Both the position numbers and the translations under genes were made by a program. Under the pieces are notes generated by a model. It worked only from the letters and a program-made list of their open reading frames with translations, made no database searches and was not told the DNA's origin. Below are positions 8,281 to 16,987 of a DNA stretch of 52,562 bases, piece by piece (position 1 is the first letter of the stretch; every line of letters begins with the position of its first letter). The DNA comes from Burkholderiales bacterium (GTDB lineage: Bacteria; Pseudomonadota; Gammaproteobacteria; Burkholderiales; SG8-41), in NCBI GenBank assembly GCA_019744975.1, contig JAIETP010000035.1:1-52562 (forward strand). The letters run 5' to 3'.

Positions 8281-8934
8281 ATGAACCTGCCGCTCATGTT
8301 TTCTATTACACCATTGCAGGCGATGGATTACCTCGGCGTCGCGGTATTCGCCACCAGCGGTGTGCTGGCGGCGGGGCGCAAACATCTTGACTGGTTCGGC
8401 GTGCTGGTCATTGCCACGGTGACCGCGATTGGCGGCGGCACGCTGCGCGACCTGCTGATCGACCGCCATCCGGTGTTCTGGGTGGCCGATACCGGCTATC
8501 TGTGGACCATACTCGCGGCGACCCTGCTGACCCTGCTGATCGTGCGTTTTCGCGAACTGCCGCTGCGTGCCCTGCTGGTCGCGGATGCGCTGGGGCTGGC
8601 GCTGTTTGCGATCAGCGGTGCGCGTATTGCCGAGACGGCTGGTTTTGGCGGCATCGTGGTGGTCATCCTCGGCACCATGACGGGCGTCGCCGGCGGCGTG
8701 TTCCGCGACATGCTGCTCGCCGAAATTCCGCTGCTGCTGCGCGACGGGGAAATCTACGCGACCGCTGCGATTGCCGGCATCGTGGTTTATCTGCTGTTGC
8801 AGGCTGCGGGCTTCGAGCGCTCGACCGCGGGCCATGCCGGCATGGCGGCGATCGTGGTGATCCGTTTTGCGGCGATATTTTTCAGCCTGCGCATGCCGGC
8901 GCTGCGGCTGGGGGAGGAAAGAAAACGCAGATAG
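8281..8934 (+). CDS. TRIC cation channel family protein (YicG/UPF0126 type)
   Basis: A 217-residue inner-membrane protein with about seven hydrophobic segments arranged as two repeats. The repeats show the family signatures: GGGTLRDLLIDRHPVFWV near residue 43 in the first and GVAGGVFRDMLLAEIPLLL near residue 133 in the second. These are the glycine-rich bends and Arg-Asp pair of the bacterial homologues of trimeric intracellular cation channels. The likely role is a potassium-permeable channel. It is separated from the preceding gene by a REP-like repeat and is convergent with the PLP enzyme gene, so it is probably monocistronic. Confidence 0.85.
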   Translation: MNLPLMFSITPLQAMDYLGVAVFATSGVLAAGRKHLDWFGVLVIATVTAIGGGTLRDLLIDRHPVFWVADTGYLWTILAATLLTLLIVRFRELPLRALLVADALGLALFAISGARIAETAGFGGIVVVILGTMTGVAGGVFRDMLLAEIPLLLRDGEIYATAAIAGIVVYLLLQAAGFERSTAGHAGMAAIVVIRFAAIFFSLRMPALRLGEERKRR

Positions 8935-8946
8935 CTTTTCTATCTG
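8928..8946. terminator. Hairpin between convergent genes
   Basis: CAGATAG-CTTTT-CTATCTG is a perfect 7-bp stem located exactly between the stop codons of the channel gene and the convergent PLP-enzyme gene; it includes the TAG stop of the former. There is no long T-run, so its terminator activity is uncertain. Confidence 0.4.
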
Positions 8947-10155
8947 TCATTGGCGGCCGGCAAGGCCGCGCGCCAGTTCAAGCACCCGGTTCACATCATC
9001 CATGTTGTTGTAAGCGTGCAGCGAAAAGCGCAGCACACCACGACGCATTGAAAGTTTGACGCGATTTTCGAGCAGGTGATGATAAAACCGGTTCATTTTC
9101 TCGTCGCTGGTTGCCTTGTCGCCCCCTGATCCGTATTGGCCCACGGTGACGGTGTGACCGACATGGGCGCCAGGTGCACCGCCACAGACGGGGTAACCCA
9201 GCTCAATCAGGCCTTTGGCCAGAGCGTGGGCGAGCCCCACGGTATAGGCTTCGATGTTGCGTATGCCGAGGTTCTGCAGAAAGCCGAGTGATGCCTCGGC
9301 TGCGGCAATGGCGATGTAATTGTAGTTGCCCAGATCGAAGCGTCGCGCCCCCGGCATGAAGGCGAAAGAAGCATCCCCAACGTCCGATTCATGCGCGTCA
9401 GAGTCTCCAAGATCAACCCCGAAACGCGCCAGGTAGGCCGGTTTCATCTGCTCGGCCCATTGTTTGCGGATATAGAGGAAACCCATGCCGTACAAACCCA
9501 GCAGTCCCTTCTGGGTTGAAACCGAAAGTGCGTCTATCGCCGACCGCTCCACATCGATGTCCAGTACTCCGGCTGACTGGGCGGCATCCACCAGGAACAA
9601 GACATTGCGGGCGCGGCAGGCGCGGCCGAGTTTTTCCATGTCGGTACGGAATCCCGGGGAGAACGTCACGGTCGATGCGGTCAGTACGCGGGTCCGGTCG
9701 TCGATGGCCGCAATCATTTCGTCCACCGGCATGTGACCCTGCCGGTGCGGAATCGGGCGCAGCGTCAGGCCGTTTCTTGCCTGGTTCAGCCATGGATAGA
9801 CATTGTTCGGGTGTTCCAGATCGCTGCAGGCGATCACGTTATCCCCCGGCTTCCATTCAAGGCCGGTGGCGACCATGTTGAGTCCGTCCGACACGTTCTT
9901 GGTGTAAGCCACTTCATCCGCGGAGGCGTTGATGAACTGGGCAAAAGTCGAACGAACGGCCTCGGTGCGGCGGAACATGAGTTCCTTGTCGCCGCCGTTG
10001 AATGTGCGCTCATCAAGATGCGCGTCAATCGCCGCACGCACGGTCCTGGAGAGTACGCCTCTGCCGCCCAGGTCGAGGTAAGTCCACCGCTCGAGCGCCG
10101 GAAAATCAGAGCGGGCATTCAGCATGCGTTCAATGTTCGGGATGGAGTGGTCCAT
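8947..10155 (-). CDS. Aminotransferase class V-fold PLP enzyme (cysteine-desulfurase-like)
   Basis: A 402-residue fold-type I PLP enzyme. The PLP lysine is Lys216 in SVSTQKGLLG; the ring-stacking and pyridine-binding residues are in LVDAAQSAG (Asp190, Gln193). EHPNN at 115-119 resembles the SEHN/EHP segment of NifS-like proteins. The mobile Cys loop needed for desulfurase activity is not evident, so a selenocysteine-lyase-like, isopenicillin-N-epimerase-like or other class V aminotransferase role is as likely. I start at ATG 10155, preceded by AAGGA with six bases' spacing; a longer frame to 10200 has no ribosome site. It is convergent with the channel gene, and 245 bases separate it from the next minus-strand gene. 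Confidence 0.75.
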   Translation of the reverse strand: MDHSIPNIERMLNARSDFPALERWTYLDLGGRGVLSRTVRAAIDAHLDERTFNGGDKELMFRRTEAVRSTFAQFINASADEVAYTKNVSDGLNMVATGLEWKPGDNVIACSDLEHPNNVYPWLNQARNGLTLRPIPHRQGHMPVDEMIAAIDDRTRVLTASTVTFSPGFRTDMEKLGRACRARNVLFLVDAAQSAGVLDIDVERSAIDALSVSTQKGLLGLYGMGFLYIRKQWAEQMKPAYLARFGVDLGDSDAHESDVGDASFAFMPGARRFDLGNYNYIAIAAAEASLGFLQNLGIRNIEAYTVGLAHALAKGLIELGYPVCGGAPGAHVGHTVTVGQYGSGGDKATSDEKMNRFYHHLLENRVKLSMRRGVLRFSLHAYNNMDDVNRVLELARGLAGRQ

Positions 10156-10400
10156 GCGGTTTCCTTCAGAACGGTTTGAGGCGGGGCGCCGCCGCTGCAT
10201 GCTGATGATTTGATATTAAATTTGCCCCTGGAATACGTCAACACGGCTTGATGCGCGGGTGTTCCTGAATAAATGCGGCGATGGGCATCTGTTCAATATG
10301 CAAAAGCCGGTCCGGGTGCCTGACGGGTATTGGCAGCTTCGCGGCGCGGCCGGCCACCGCGTTGCTGGCCGCCGTGATTGATGCGCGGTTCGTGCTGCCT

Positions 10401-10961
10401 TTAATGCAGGTGCCGGTTGCGCGGATGCAGCGGAATGACGGTGGAAGTGGTCGTGGCAGCCGGTGCGTCACCCGCGGTTTTTTGCGGTGTGTGCGCGTCA
10501 AACATCTTGCTCACCAGCGCGGTGACCTGTTCGACCTCGGGTTTGCCGAGGTGGCGCGACAACATGTGGTTGATGTCCTCGGTCACGCACTGGCGGCGGA
10601 ACTCGTGGATCGCTTCCGGCGACGGTCCGACAAAAAACTGGTAGAACTCGTCTTCGCCGCTGTCCGGGTAATAGGTGACTTCCACTTCGGAGGCGTATTC
10701 GGTCAGGGGGCCGAGGCTGTTGCAGGCTTCCGTCAGTTTGTTATGGAAGCTGCGGCCGACGTCGCCGGTCCAGCAGATGCTGACCACGCGTTCACCCGCG
10801 TCATAAACGATGCCCGGTTCTTCGCGCTCGAGGCTTTTTGCGTCGGCAAGATGATCGGCGTCGACGTAATCCAGCCAGGGGCGCAGCGCGAGTTCGACCT
10901 GCGCCAGGCGCACGCCTTTGCACAAAAAAATACTGCCGTGGACATGTACTTCGGTTTTCAT
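10401..10961 (-). CDS. DUF6806-like protein, 186 aa
   Basis: Cytoplasmic protein beginning MKTEVHVHGSIFLCKGVRL, with the conserved run EEPGIVYD near residue 46, a CWTGDVG segment and a YQFFVGPSPEAIHEFRR segment near 115. As I remember it, this pattern (IHVHG..., EPGI-FD, CWTV, L-FVGP-P-AI---Q) is a Burkholderiales family of unknown function annotated DUF6806. There is no membrane segment or signal peptide; the last 30 residues are Ala/Thr-rich and probably disordered. I chose ATG 10961, where the family pattern begins; the extension to 11018 looks non-coding. An AT-rich repeat lies upstream at 11024-11058. Confidence 0.6.
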   Translation of the reverse strand: MKTEVHVHGSIFLCKGVRLAQVELALRPWLDYVDADHLADAKSLEREEPGIVYDAGERVVSICWTGDVGRSFHNKLTEACNSLGPLTEYASEVEVTYYPDSGEDEFYQFFVGPSPEAIHEFRRQCVTEDINHMLSRHLGKPEVEQVTALVSKMFDAHTPQKTAGDAPAATTTSTVIPLHPRNRHLH

Positions 10962-11023
10962 TTGCGGCCAACTCCGGTGCTGATGTGACTGCTGCAGGGG
11001 GCGACAAGGATAACACACCGGGA

Positions 11024-11058
11024 ATTGATAAATAAATCAATAAAAACAAATGCTTACA
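11024..11058 (+). repeat. AT-rich dispersed motif, copy 1
   Basis: About 35 bases with almost no G or C in a GC-rich region. It ends ATCAATAAAAACAAATGCTTA, i.e. the shared core AATAAAAWCAAATACTTAT with one change. An ATTGAT-AAATAA-ATCAAT inverted repeat overlaps it. It lies between two minus-strand genes, in the plus orientation. Confidence 0.7.
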
Positions 11059-11100
11059 ACATTTCAGGGTAGCGGCTCCGTGAGCCGCGGCGGGCGGGGA

Positions 11101-12024
11101 TCAGGTCAGCAGGCCGAGGTCGCGTAACAGCGTGCCCATGACGCCGCGCTCGCGATCCAGAAATGCCCTGAGTTCCGTGCCACCCAGATAAGTGTTGGCC
11201 CAGTATTTTTCGGCGAGAGCCGCGTTCCATTCCGCGGTGGCCGTGGCGGCGCGCAGAGCGCCATCCCAGTACGCGATCTGCGGTGCCGTCAAACCCGCGG
11301 TGCCGATGACGCCGCGCCAGGTGCCGATGACGCAGTCCACGCCGAGCTCGGTCCAGGTCGGCACTTCGGCATACAGCCGGGGCAGGCGTTGCGGCGCCGA
11401 TACGGCGAACGCGCGTACCTGTCCTGCGGAGATGGCTTTCACTGCACTGACCGCGGTGATGGCTGCGACTTCCGCGCGGTGCTCGATCACGTCAGCCACG
11501 GCATACAGCGCGGAGTCGAATACATTGATCTGTAATGCTTTGACGTCGCCGCCGGCATGTGCCGTGACTCGGGCCAGCGCCATGTGGTTGATGTTGCCGA
11601 TGGCGGTCGCCAGCGCGATGCGGCAAGCGGCAGTGTCCGCGGCCAGTCTGGCCATGAAGTCGGCGCCGCTGCGGATCGGCGAGTCGGCGCGCACCACGAA
11701 GGCGATGTATTCGGTATACAGGTTGGCCAGCGGCGTCAGCGCGGCATGGTCGAAGTCCGCAACACCCAGCTGTTTATTGGTGATGATGGTCGGTGAGTTG
11801 ATCGCGAGTATGTGGGGATTGCCTGCGTGCTGGCGCAGGTAATCCCAGCCGTTGCCGCCGCCCTTGCCGGGGATATTGTTCAGCCGCAAGGGCTGTCCGA
11901 CCAGTCGCTGCTGTTCGAGGATGCTGATCAGCGCCCGCGCCGGGCGGTCCTGACCGCCGCCGGCAGGGGTGCCGGCGACCAGTTCAATCTCACGTGTGGG
12001 CAGCCAGCCGCCGGTGCTGGTCAT
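11101..12024 (-). CDS. Bug/TctC-type solute-binding protein without signal peptide
   Basis: A 307-residue TctC-family protein. Family features: IELVAGTPAGGGQDRPARAL replaces the usual start of the mature domain (I-ivp-apGG--D--aR-l), then RLNNIPGKGGGNGWDYL, and late segments LYAEVPTWTELG and WRGVIGTAGLTAPQI. The start MTSTGGWLPTREIELVAG goes straight into beta strand 1: there is no charged-hydrophobic-AxA leader, unlike the other Bug genes here. Its ATG shares four bases (ATGA) with the stop of the upstream MFS gene, which fixes the start and implies translational coupling. Bug proteins normally feed tripartite TctAB transporters from the periplasm. This one should be cytoplasmic and may bind the MFS substrate inside the cell; that role is inference. 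Confidence 0.75.
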   Translation of the reverse strand: MTSTGGWLPTREIELVAGTPAGGGQDRPARALISILEQQRLVGQPLRLNNIPGKGGGNGWDYLRQHAGNPHILAINSPTIITNKQLGVADFDHAALTPLANLYTEYIAFVVRADSPIRSGADFMARLAADTAACRIALATAIGNINHMALARVTAHAGGDVKALQINVFDSALYAVADVIEHRAEVAAITAVSAVKAISAGQVRAFAVSAPQRLPRLYAEVPTWTELGVDCVIGTWRGVIGTAGLTAPQIAYWDGALRAATATAEWNAALAEKYWANTYLGGTELRAFLDRERGVMGTLLRDLGLLT

Positions 12025-13289
12025 GCACCGGCTGCGTGCGGGCTGCCGGTTTTCGGTATGAACAGCACCAGCAGGTTGGCGGCAATGATGGTGCCGGCGA
12101 GGAAATAAAACGCCGTGTACACGCTCCAGGTATCGGCGATGAGGCCGAAGGTGGCCGGCGCGATGCTGCCGCCGATGGCGAGGATGGTGAATTGCAGGCC
12201 GACGCCGGTGCCGGCCAGGCGCTTAGGCGTGTTTTCCACGGCCCAGGCCTGCATCACCGGGCGCATCGCGTAGAGAAAAAATCCGACCAGTGCGACAAAC
12301 ACGATGAACAAAAAGGATTGTCCGGCGAAAACCATGCCGATAATGGTGACACCGGTCAGCAACATGCTCGACAGCACGACCTGGCGCCGGCCGACCTTGT
12401 CGGAGACATGACCTGCAATCGGTCCCGCGACCAGTCCCGCGACCTGCAGCACCGTCATGCACACACCGATGGCAATGGTCGAATAACCCTGTTCGTAGGC
12501 CAGGTACACCGGCAGGAACACCATCAGTCCGACCTGGGTCAGCGTGCGGAAGCCACCGCTGATGCAGATTAGCATCAGGGTACGGTCGCGCATCAATGTG
12601 CCGAGGTCGTGCAGGTACTGGCGTAAGTTCCACTTGCTGTCATTACCGGCGTTGACGCCATCTTTTTTGTCCGTTTTGTCCTTCGCGCTTACCGGGGTGC
12701 GGGTGGTGGCCAGCGCACCGACCAGGACCAGGATCAGCGTCGCCATCACCAGTCCCGGCACGATGTTGATCACCACCACTTCGCGCCAGGTGAACCAGGC
12801 CAGCAGCGTGCCGGCGGCCAGCGGCGCGAGAGCCTCGCCGATATTGCCGCCCATGCCATGGAAAGACAGCACCAGGCCTTTGCGCTTCGGGTACTGATGG
12901 GCCAACGTCGGGATCGCTGCCGGATGCCACAGGTTGTTGCCGATGCCGACCAGCATCACGCAGATCACCAGCATCCACATGCTGTTAGTCAGGCTCATCA
13001 GCGCATACGGAAAGCCGACCCAGAACAGCGAGGCGGCCATCAGGTAACCCTTTTTGCCGATGGCATCGACGATCATGCCGCCGGGCAGATTGGACAAGGC
13101 GCCGGCAAGGTGCTGCGCGCTCATCAGGAAACCGATCTGCGTATAGGAGAGACCGAGCTCTTTGCCGATCAGCGGCAGCAGCACATAAAAGGTTGCGGGA
13201 TACCAGTGGGTCAGGCCGTGGCCGGCGGAAATCAGCCAGACATCACGGAAGGTGCGCGGCGGTGAAACAGTGGCAGCAGCGGTGCTCAT
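12021..13289 (-). CDS. MFS transporter (Fsr/NarK-like group)
   Basis: A 422-residue permease with twelve predicted membrane spans and a charged central loop (residues about 205-235, KDKTDKKDGVNAGNDSK) between the halves. It begins ...DVWLISAGHGLTHWYPATFY, and a motif-A-like loop GGMIVDAIGKKGYLM appears near residue 72; the partner loop AGHVSDKVGRRQVV lies near 290. The GHG-TH start is typical of the fosmidomycin-resistance-like and related MFS groups, but substrate assignment is not possible. It overlaps by four bases with the following leaderless Bug protein gene, so the two form a minimal operon: membrane carrier plus cytosolic solute-binding protein. Confidence 0.8.
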   Translation of the reverse strand: MSTAAATVSPPRTFRDVWLISAGHGLTHWYPATFYVLLPLIGKELGLSYTQIGFLMSAQHLAGALSNLPGGMIVDAIGKKGYLMAASLFWVGFPYALMSLTNSMWMLVICVMLVGIGNNLWHPAAIPTLAHQYPKRKGLVLSFHGMGGNIGEALAPLAAGTLLAWFTWREVVVINIVPGLVMATLILVLVGALATTRTPVSAKDKTDKKDGVNAGNDSKWNLRQYLHDLGTLMRDRTLMLICISGGFRTLTQVGLMVFLPVYLAYEQGYSTIAIGVCMTVLQVAGLVAGPIAGHVSDKVGRRQVVLSSMLLTGVTIIGMVFAGQSFLFIVFVALVGFFLYAMRPVMQAWAVENTPKRLAGTGVGLQFTILAIGGSIAPATFGLIADTWSVYTAFYFLAGTIIAANLLVLFIPKTGSPHAAGA

Positions 13290-13352
13290 AATATGGTCTG
13301 ATCAGGGATGCAAAGCATCATAACATGCAGCTAAAGCACAAAAGCCGCGGCG

Positions 13353-13358
13353 TATAAT
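13353..13358 (+). promoter_or_regulatory. Candidate -10 box (TATAAT) of the acyl-CoA operon
   Basis: A perfect TATAAT in the divergent region, 68 bases before ATG 13426. The -35 region is poor (GCTAAA at 17 bases' spacing). The adjacent CCGCGGCGTATAATCAGCGCCGC makes a GGCG/CGCC pair around the box. Confidence 0.4.
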
Positions 13359-13425
13359 CAGCGCCGCACTTTCGTACCAAAAACCGCAACAAAAATCCGA
13401 AATTAAAATTCACTCCGGCAACTTC

Positions 13426-15552
13426 ATGCGTACCGACATCGAACGGTTTTTCAGCCCCAAATCCATCGCCATCATCGGCGCCTCGCAGGACTTCGTGACC
13501 ATCAGCGGCCAGCCGCTGAAACACATGCTGAGCCACGGATACAAGGGCAAGCTCTACCCGATCAATCCCAAGTACCAGGAGATCGGCGGCGTCAAATGCT
13601 GGCCGTCGATCGAGGCGCTGCCGGAAGCGCCGGAGCTGGCACTGATCCTCGTCAATGCCTCGCGTGTCGTCGACATGCTGACCGCCTGCGGCAAAAAAGG
13701 CATTCCGTACGTGATCATTTTCAGTTCCGGTTTTTCCGAGACCGGTGGCGAAGGCGTGGCGCTGCAGCAGAAATTGGCCGACATCGCGCGCGAATACAAC
13801 ATCGGCGTCATCGGCCCCAATTGTCAGGGCATGATCAACGCCGCCGACTCGGTGTATGCGGGCTTCGGCTCGGTGTTCAACGCCGATTACACGGCGGGCT
13901 CGGTGAGCATGGTGTCGCAGTCCGGCGGTTTCGGTTTTTCGGTGATGAACCTGTCGTCACTCGACGGCGGCCTGCCGTTCCGGCAAATGGTGACCACCGG
14001 CAACGAGATCGGCGTGTCGACGCTGGATTTCATGGAGTATTTCATCCGTGACCCGAAGACCGACATCATCGGCACTTATATTGAAGGTGTGAAGGACGCG
14101 CGGCGTATTCTGGACGTTGGCGACAAGGCGCTCGCCGCCGGCAAACCGATCCTGATGTGGAAAGTCGGCAATACCGAGCAGGGGCAGAAGGCCGCGGCTT
14201 CGCATACCGCCAACCTCGGCGGCGCGATGGCGCTGTACAAGGCGGCGTTCAAACAGAAGGGCATCATCCAGGTCGAGGACATTCAGGATCTGGTCGATTA
14301 CGGCCACGCGCTGCGCAGCAACCGGCTGCCGAAAGGTAATCGCTTGGCGATCATCACCATTTCCGGCGGCGCCGGCATCCTGATGACCGACGAAATCGTC
14401 GCCGGCGGCATGCAGATGGCGCAGTTGTCGCCGACGACCGTGGCCAAGTTGAAGGAGTTCGTGCCGTCCTTCGGTTCGGTGGGCAACCCGGTGGACGTCA
14501 CCGCGGCGATTTTCAACGATCTCTCACTGATCAACCGCACGCTGCAGGCGATCAACGACGATCCGGGCGTCGACTGCATTGCAATGATCAATGCCTCGCT
14601 GCAGGGTGAAATCGCGCAAAAGGTGGCGGCCGAGATCATTGCCGTCGCCGCCAAGACCGACAAGCCGATATTCATTTCGTGGAGTGCACGCGACGCGGTG
14701 GCGCCCGAAGCTTATGCCGCGCTGGATGCAGCGCGCATCCCCCATTACAAGTCACCGGTGCGCTGCGGCCGCGCATTGGCGGCGGTGTCCTGGTATGCCG
14801 AAGCCAAACGTCGCAATGCAGCGCAGAAAAATGACAAACCGCCGGTGATCAACCGTCCGGCGGCGCAGGCCCTGTTGAAAGGCAAAACCGGCGACGTCGC
14901 CGAATACGCGGCGAAGCAGATCCTCGCTGAGTACGGCATCGCGGTGACGCAGGAGCAGTTGGCGACCAGCCGCGACGCCGCAGTCGCCGCCGCGCAGAAA
15001 ATCGGTTTCCCGGTGGCGATGAAAGTGCAGTCCGCCGACATTTCGCACAAGACCGAAGCCAGGGCGGTGAAGCTCAATGTTGCGGACGCCGCTGCTGTGG
15101 CCGCGGCCTACGACGAAATCCTGAAAAATGCCAAAGCGTACAAGGCCGATGCTCGCATCGACGGTGTGCTGGTGCAGGAAATGGTCGGCGGCGGCATCGA
15201 GGCCATTGTCGGCATCACCAACGATGCACTGTTCGGGCCGGCGGTGATGTTTGGGCTGGGCGGCATTTTTGCCGAAGTGCTGAAGGATGTGTCTTTCCGC
15301 CTCGCGCCGATCACGCCGGCCATCGCCCGTGAAATGGTCGAAGAGATCAAGGGTTACCCGGTGCTGGCCGGCGCACGCGGCAAACCGGCGGCAGATGTCG
15401 ATGCGCTGGTCGATGCGCTGGTCAAGCTGTCGGCGCTGGCCGCCGATCTGAAGGATCACATCGCCGAACTCGACATCAATCCGCTGATCGTATTGCCGAA
15501 AGGTAAAGGCGTGAAAGCCGCGGATGCGTTGATTAAGACTGTGATTAAGTAA
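13426..15552 (+). CDS. NDP-forming acyl-CoA synthetase (acetate--CoA ligase family), fused alpha-beta
   Basis: A 708-residue fusion of the alpha and beta parts of ADP-forming acyl-CoA synthetases. It would make an acyl-CoA from a carboxylate, CoA and ATP through a phosphohistidine. Order of domains: CoA-binding Rossmann domain at about 8-130 (SIAIIGASQD), succinyl-CoA-ligase-like flavodoxin domains to about 460 carrying the phospho-acceptor His260 in AAASHTANLGG, and an ATP-grasp domain from about 490 (ILAEYGIAV...GFPVAMKVQSADISHKTEA...) to the end (AELDINPLIV). The preceding Shine-Dalgarno is weak. It leads an apparent operon with an acyl-CoA dehydrogenase and an SDR, consistent with activation then oxidation of an unusual carboxylic acid. 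A shorter paralogue-like gene lies at 49198-51336. Confidence 0.85.
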   Translation: MRTDIERFFSPKSIAIIGASQDFVTISGQPLKHMLSHGYKGKLYPINPKYQEIGGVKCWPSIEALPEAPELALILVNASRVVDMLTACGKKGIPYVIIFSSGFSETGGEGVALQQKLADIAREYNIGVIGPNCQGMINAADSVYAGFGSVFNADYTAGSVSMVSQSGGFGFSVMNLSSLDGGLPFRQMVTTGNEIGVSTLDFMEYFIRDPKTDIIGTYIEGVKDARRILDVGDKALAAGKPILMWKVGNTEQGQKAAASHTANLGGAMALYKAAFKQKGIIQVEDIQDLVDYGHALRSNRLPKGNRLAIITISGGAGILMTDEIVAGGMQMAQLSPTTVAKLKEFVPSFGSVGNPVDVTAAIFNDLSLINRTLQAINDDPGVDCIAMINASLQGEIAQKVAAEIIAVAAKTDKPIFISWSARDAVAPEAYAALDAARIPHYKSPVRCGRALAAVSWYAEAKRRNAAQKNDKPPVINRPAAQALLKGKTGDVAEYAAKQILAEYGIAVTQEQLATSRDAAVAAAQKIGFPVAMKVQSADISHKTEARAVKLNVADAAAVAAAYDEILKNAKAYKADARIDGVLVQEMVGGGIEAIVGITNDALFGPAVMFGLGGIFAEVLKDVSFRLAPITPAIAREMVEEIKGYPVLAGARGKPAADVDALVDALVKLSALAADLKDHIAELDINPLIVLPKGKGVKAADALIKTVIK

Positions 15553-15610
15553 TTAGGTGATTGGTGATTGGCCGGGGTAATCATCTCGTCACTTAATCAC
15601 CTAATCACCT
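15541..15610. repeat. Octamer-armed hairpin element (TAATCACC type), copy 1
   Basis: The left arm is a period-8 series GTGATTAA-GTAATTAG-GTGATTG-GTGATTGG that begins inside the last codons of the synthetase gene and includes its TAA stop. The right arm, 15588-15610, is TCACTTAA-TCACCTAA-TCACC, its complement. The loop is about 18 bases. The next gene's GGAGG follows directly. Confidence 0.75.
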
Positions 15611-15625
15611 GGAGGAACGACAGGC

Positions 15626-16765
15626 ATGGCCATTTCCACAGAAGTGCAGCAACTATGCGACGAGGTCGCGCGCTTCGTGCGCGAGCAGGTGGATCCACGT
15701 TCGCGTGCCATCGAGGAAAACGATGCCGTTCCCGATGATCTGATCCAGATGGCCCGTGACATGGGCCTGTTTGGGCTGACCATCCCCGAGGAATACGGTG
15801 GCAGCGGTCTCGACCTCGCCGGCAAATGCGCGATCGAGGAAGTCATGGGCCGGACCAATTACGGGTTCGCCACGCTGATCGGCAACCACACCGGTATCAG
15901 CACCACCGGCATCAATGCGCTGGGTACGGCGGCACAGAAAAAGAAATTCCTGCCGAAAATGGCCAGCGGCGAATGGATCGGCAGCTTCGCGCTGACCGAA
16001 GCGCAGGCGGGTTCCGACCCGGCGGCGATGCGTACCATGGCGGTAAAAAAGGGCGACCGTTATGTGCTGAACGGCGAAAAAATCTACATCACCAATGCCG
16101 GTCTGGCGCAGGTGTTCACGGTGATGGCGATCACCGACAAGAGCAAGGGCATCAAGGGTATTTCGGCCTTCATCGTCGAGCGTGATGCGCCGGGTTTCAG
16201 CATCGGCAAGAATGAATTGAAAATGGGCATGCACGGCTGCACCACGGCGCCGCTGTCGTTTGTCGATTGCGAAATCCCCGCGGAAAACCTGCTCGGCGCC
16301 GAGGGCATGGGTTATGTGCAGGCGCTGAAAACCCTGACCGCGGGCCGGGTTACGGTGTCGGCACGCTGCTGCGGCATGATGGACAAACTGATCGACCAGA
16401 CCGCCGAGTACATGAAAACCCGCAGCCAGGGCGGCAAGAAGCTTGCCGAACACCAGGGCCTGCAGTGGATGCTCGCCGACATGGCGGTGGCGCGTGATGC
16501 GGCGCGCGGACTGACGCAGCGCGCGATCGACACCCTGATGCGCGGCGAACGCGGCACCATGGAGGCTTCAACCGCGAAAGTGTTTTCCACCGAGGCGCTG
16601 GGCCGTGTGGTTGACGCCGCGGTGCAGATCCACGGCGGCATGGGTTACATGCGCGAAGCCGGCATTGAAACCACCTTCCGCGACGCGCGCATTGTGCGCA
16701 TTTACGAAGGCACCTCGGAAATCCAGCGCAACATCATTGCCGGGCTGCTGTTGAAAGACAGTTAA
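15626..16765 (+). CDS. Acyl-CoA dehydrogenase
   Basis: A 379-residue FAD enzyme that oxidises an acyl-CoA to the 2,3-enoyl-CoA and passes electrons to ETF. Features: the N-terminal helical domain, the FAD-binding ALTEAQAGSDPAAM segment near residue 115, YITNAG near 153, and the C-terminal domain with IHGGMGYMREAGIE and the catalytic base Glu361 in YEGTSEIQRN. The length is standard. GGAGG lies just upstream of ATG 15626. The position after an acyl-CoA synthetase and before an SDR suggests a beta-oxidation-like route; the chain type is not readable, although the YEGTSE glutamate position is that of short and medium chain enzymes. Confidence 0.9.
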   Translation: MAISTEVQQLCDEVARFVREQVDPRSRAIEENDAVPDDLIQMARDMGLFGLTIPEEYGGSGLDLAGKCAIEEVMGRTNYGFATLIGNHTGISTTGINALGTAAQKKKFLPKMASGEWIGSFALTEAQAGSDPAAMRTMAVKKGDRYVLNGEKIYITNAGLAQVFTVMAITDKSKGIKGISAFIVERDAPGFSIGKNELKMGMHGCTTAPLSFVDCEIPAENLLGAEGMGYVQALKTLTAGRVTVSARCCGMMDKLIDQTAEYMKTRSQGGKKLAEHQGLQWMLADMAVARDAARGLTQRAIDTLMRGERGTMEASTAKVFSTEALGRVVDAAVQIHGGMGYMREAGIETTFRDARIVRIYEGTSEIQRNIIAGLLLKDS

Positions 16766-16781
16766 AAGCGAACAGCATTAG

Positions 16782-16962
16782 CCACAGAGGGCACAGAGAA
16801 CACAGAGAGCACAGAGAAAAACCAAAAACGATTTAACAAGATGGACAAGATTTTCAGGTTAAAACCCATTAATCGATAAGCTGGACAGTTGTATCCTGTT
16901 TTTAATCTTGTTTATCCTGCACATCCTGTTAATTGATTTTGTAGTTCTCTGTGCCCTCTATG
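16782..16962. repeat. Nested hairpin element: CACAGAG arms outside, ACAGGAT arms inside
   Basis: The left outer arm has four CACAGAG words spaced nine bases apart (16783-16816). The right outer arm, 16945-16962, is their complement (17 of 18 bases pair with the first two). Between them a second pair of arms is seen: AACAAGATGGACAAGATT on the left (about 16834-16851) against AATCTTGTTTATCCTGCACA and TCCTGTTAAT on the right (about 16903-16932). No reading frame is present. Confidence 0.7.
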
Positions 16963-16987
16963 GAAAAAAGATTTTTAAGGAGTACGC

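Noticed and set aside
10156-10400. Possible small minus-strand gene between the PLP enzyme and the DUF6806-like gene
   Set aside because: An open frame continues there but has no ribosome site, no family pattern and an unlikely composition.
16782-16962. CRISPR array suspected from regularly spaced repeats
   Set aside because: The repeat words are 7-9 bases with 1-2-base spacers and have an inverted partner; there are no spacers of protospacer length and no cas genes.
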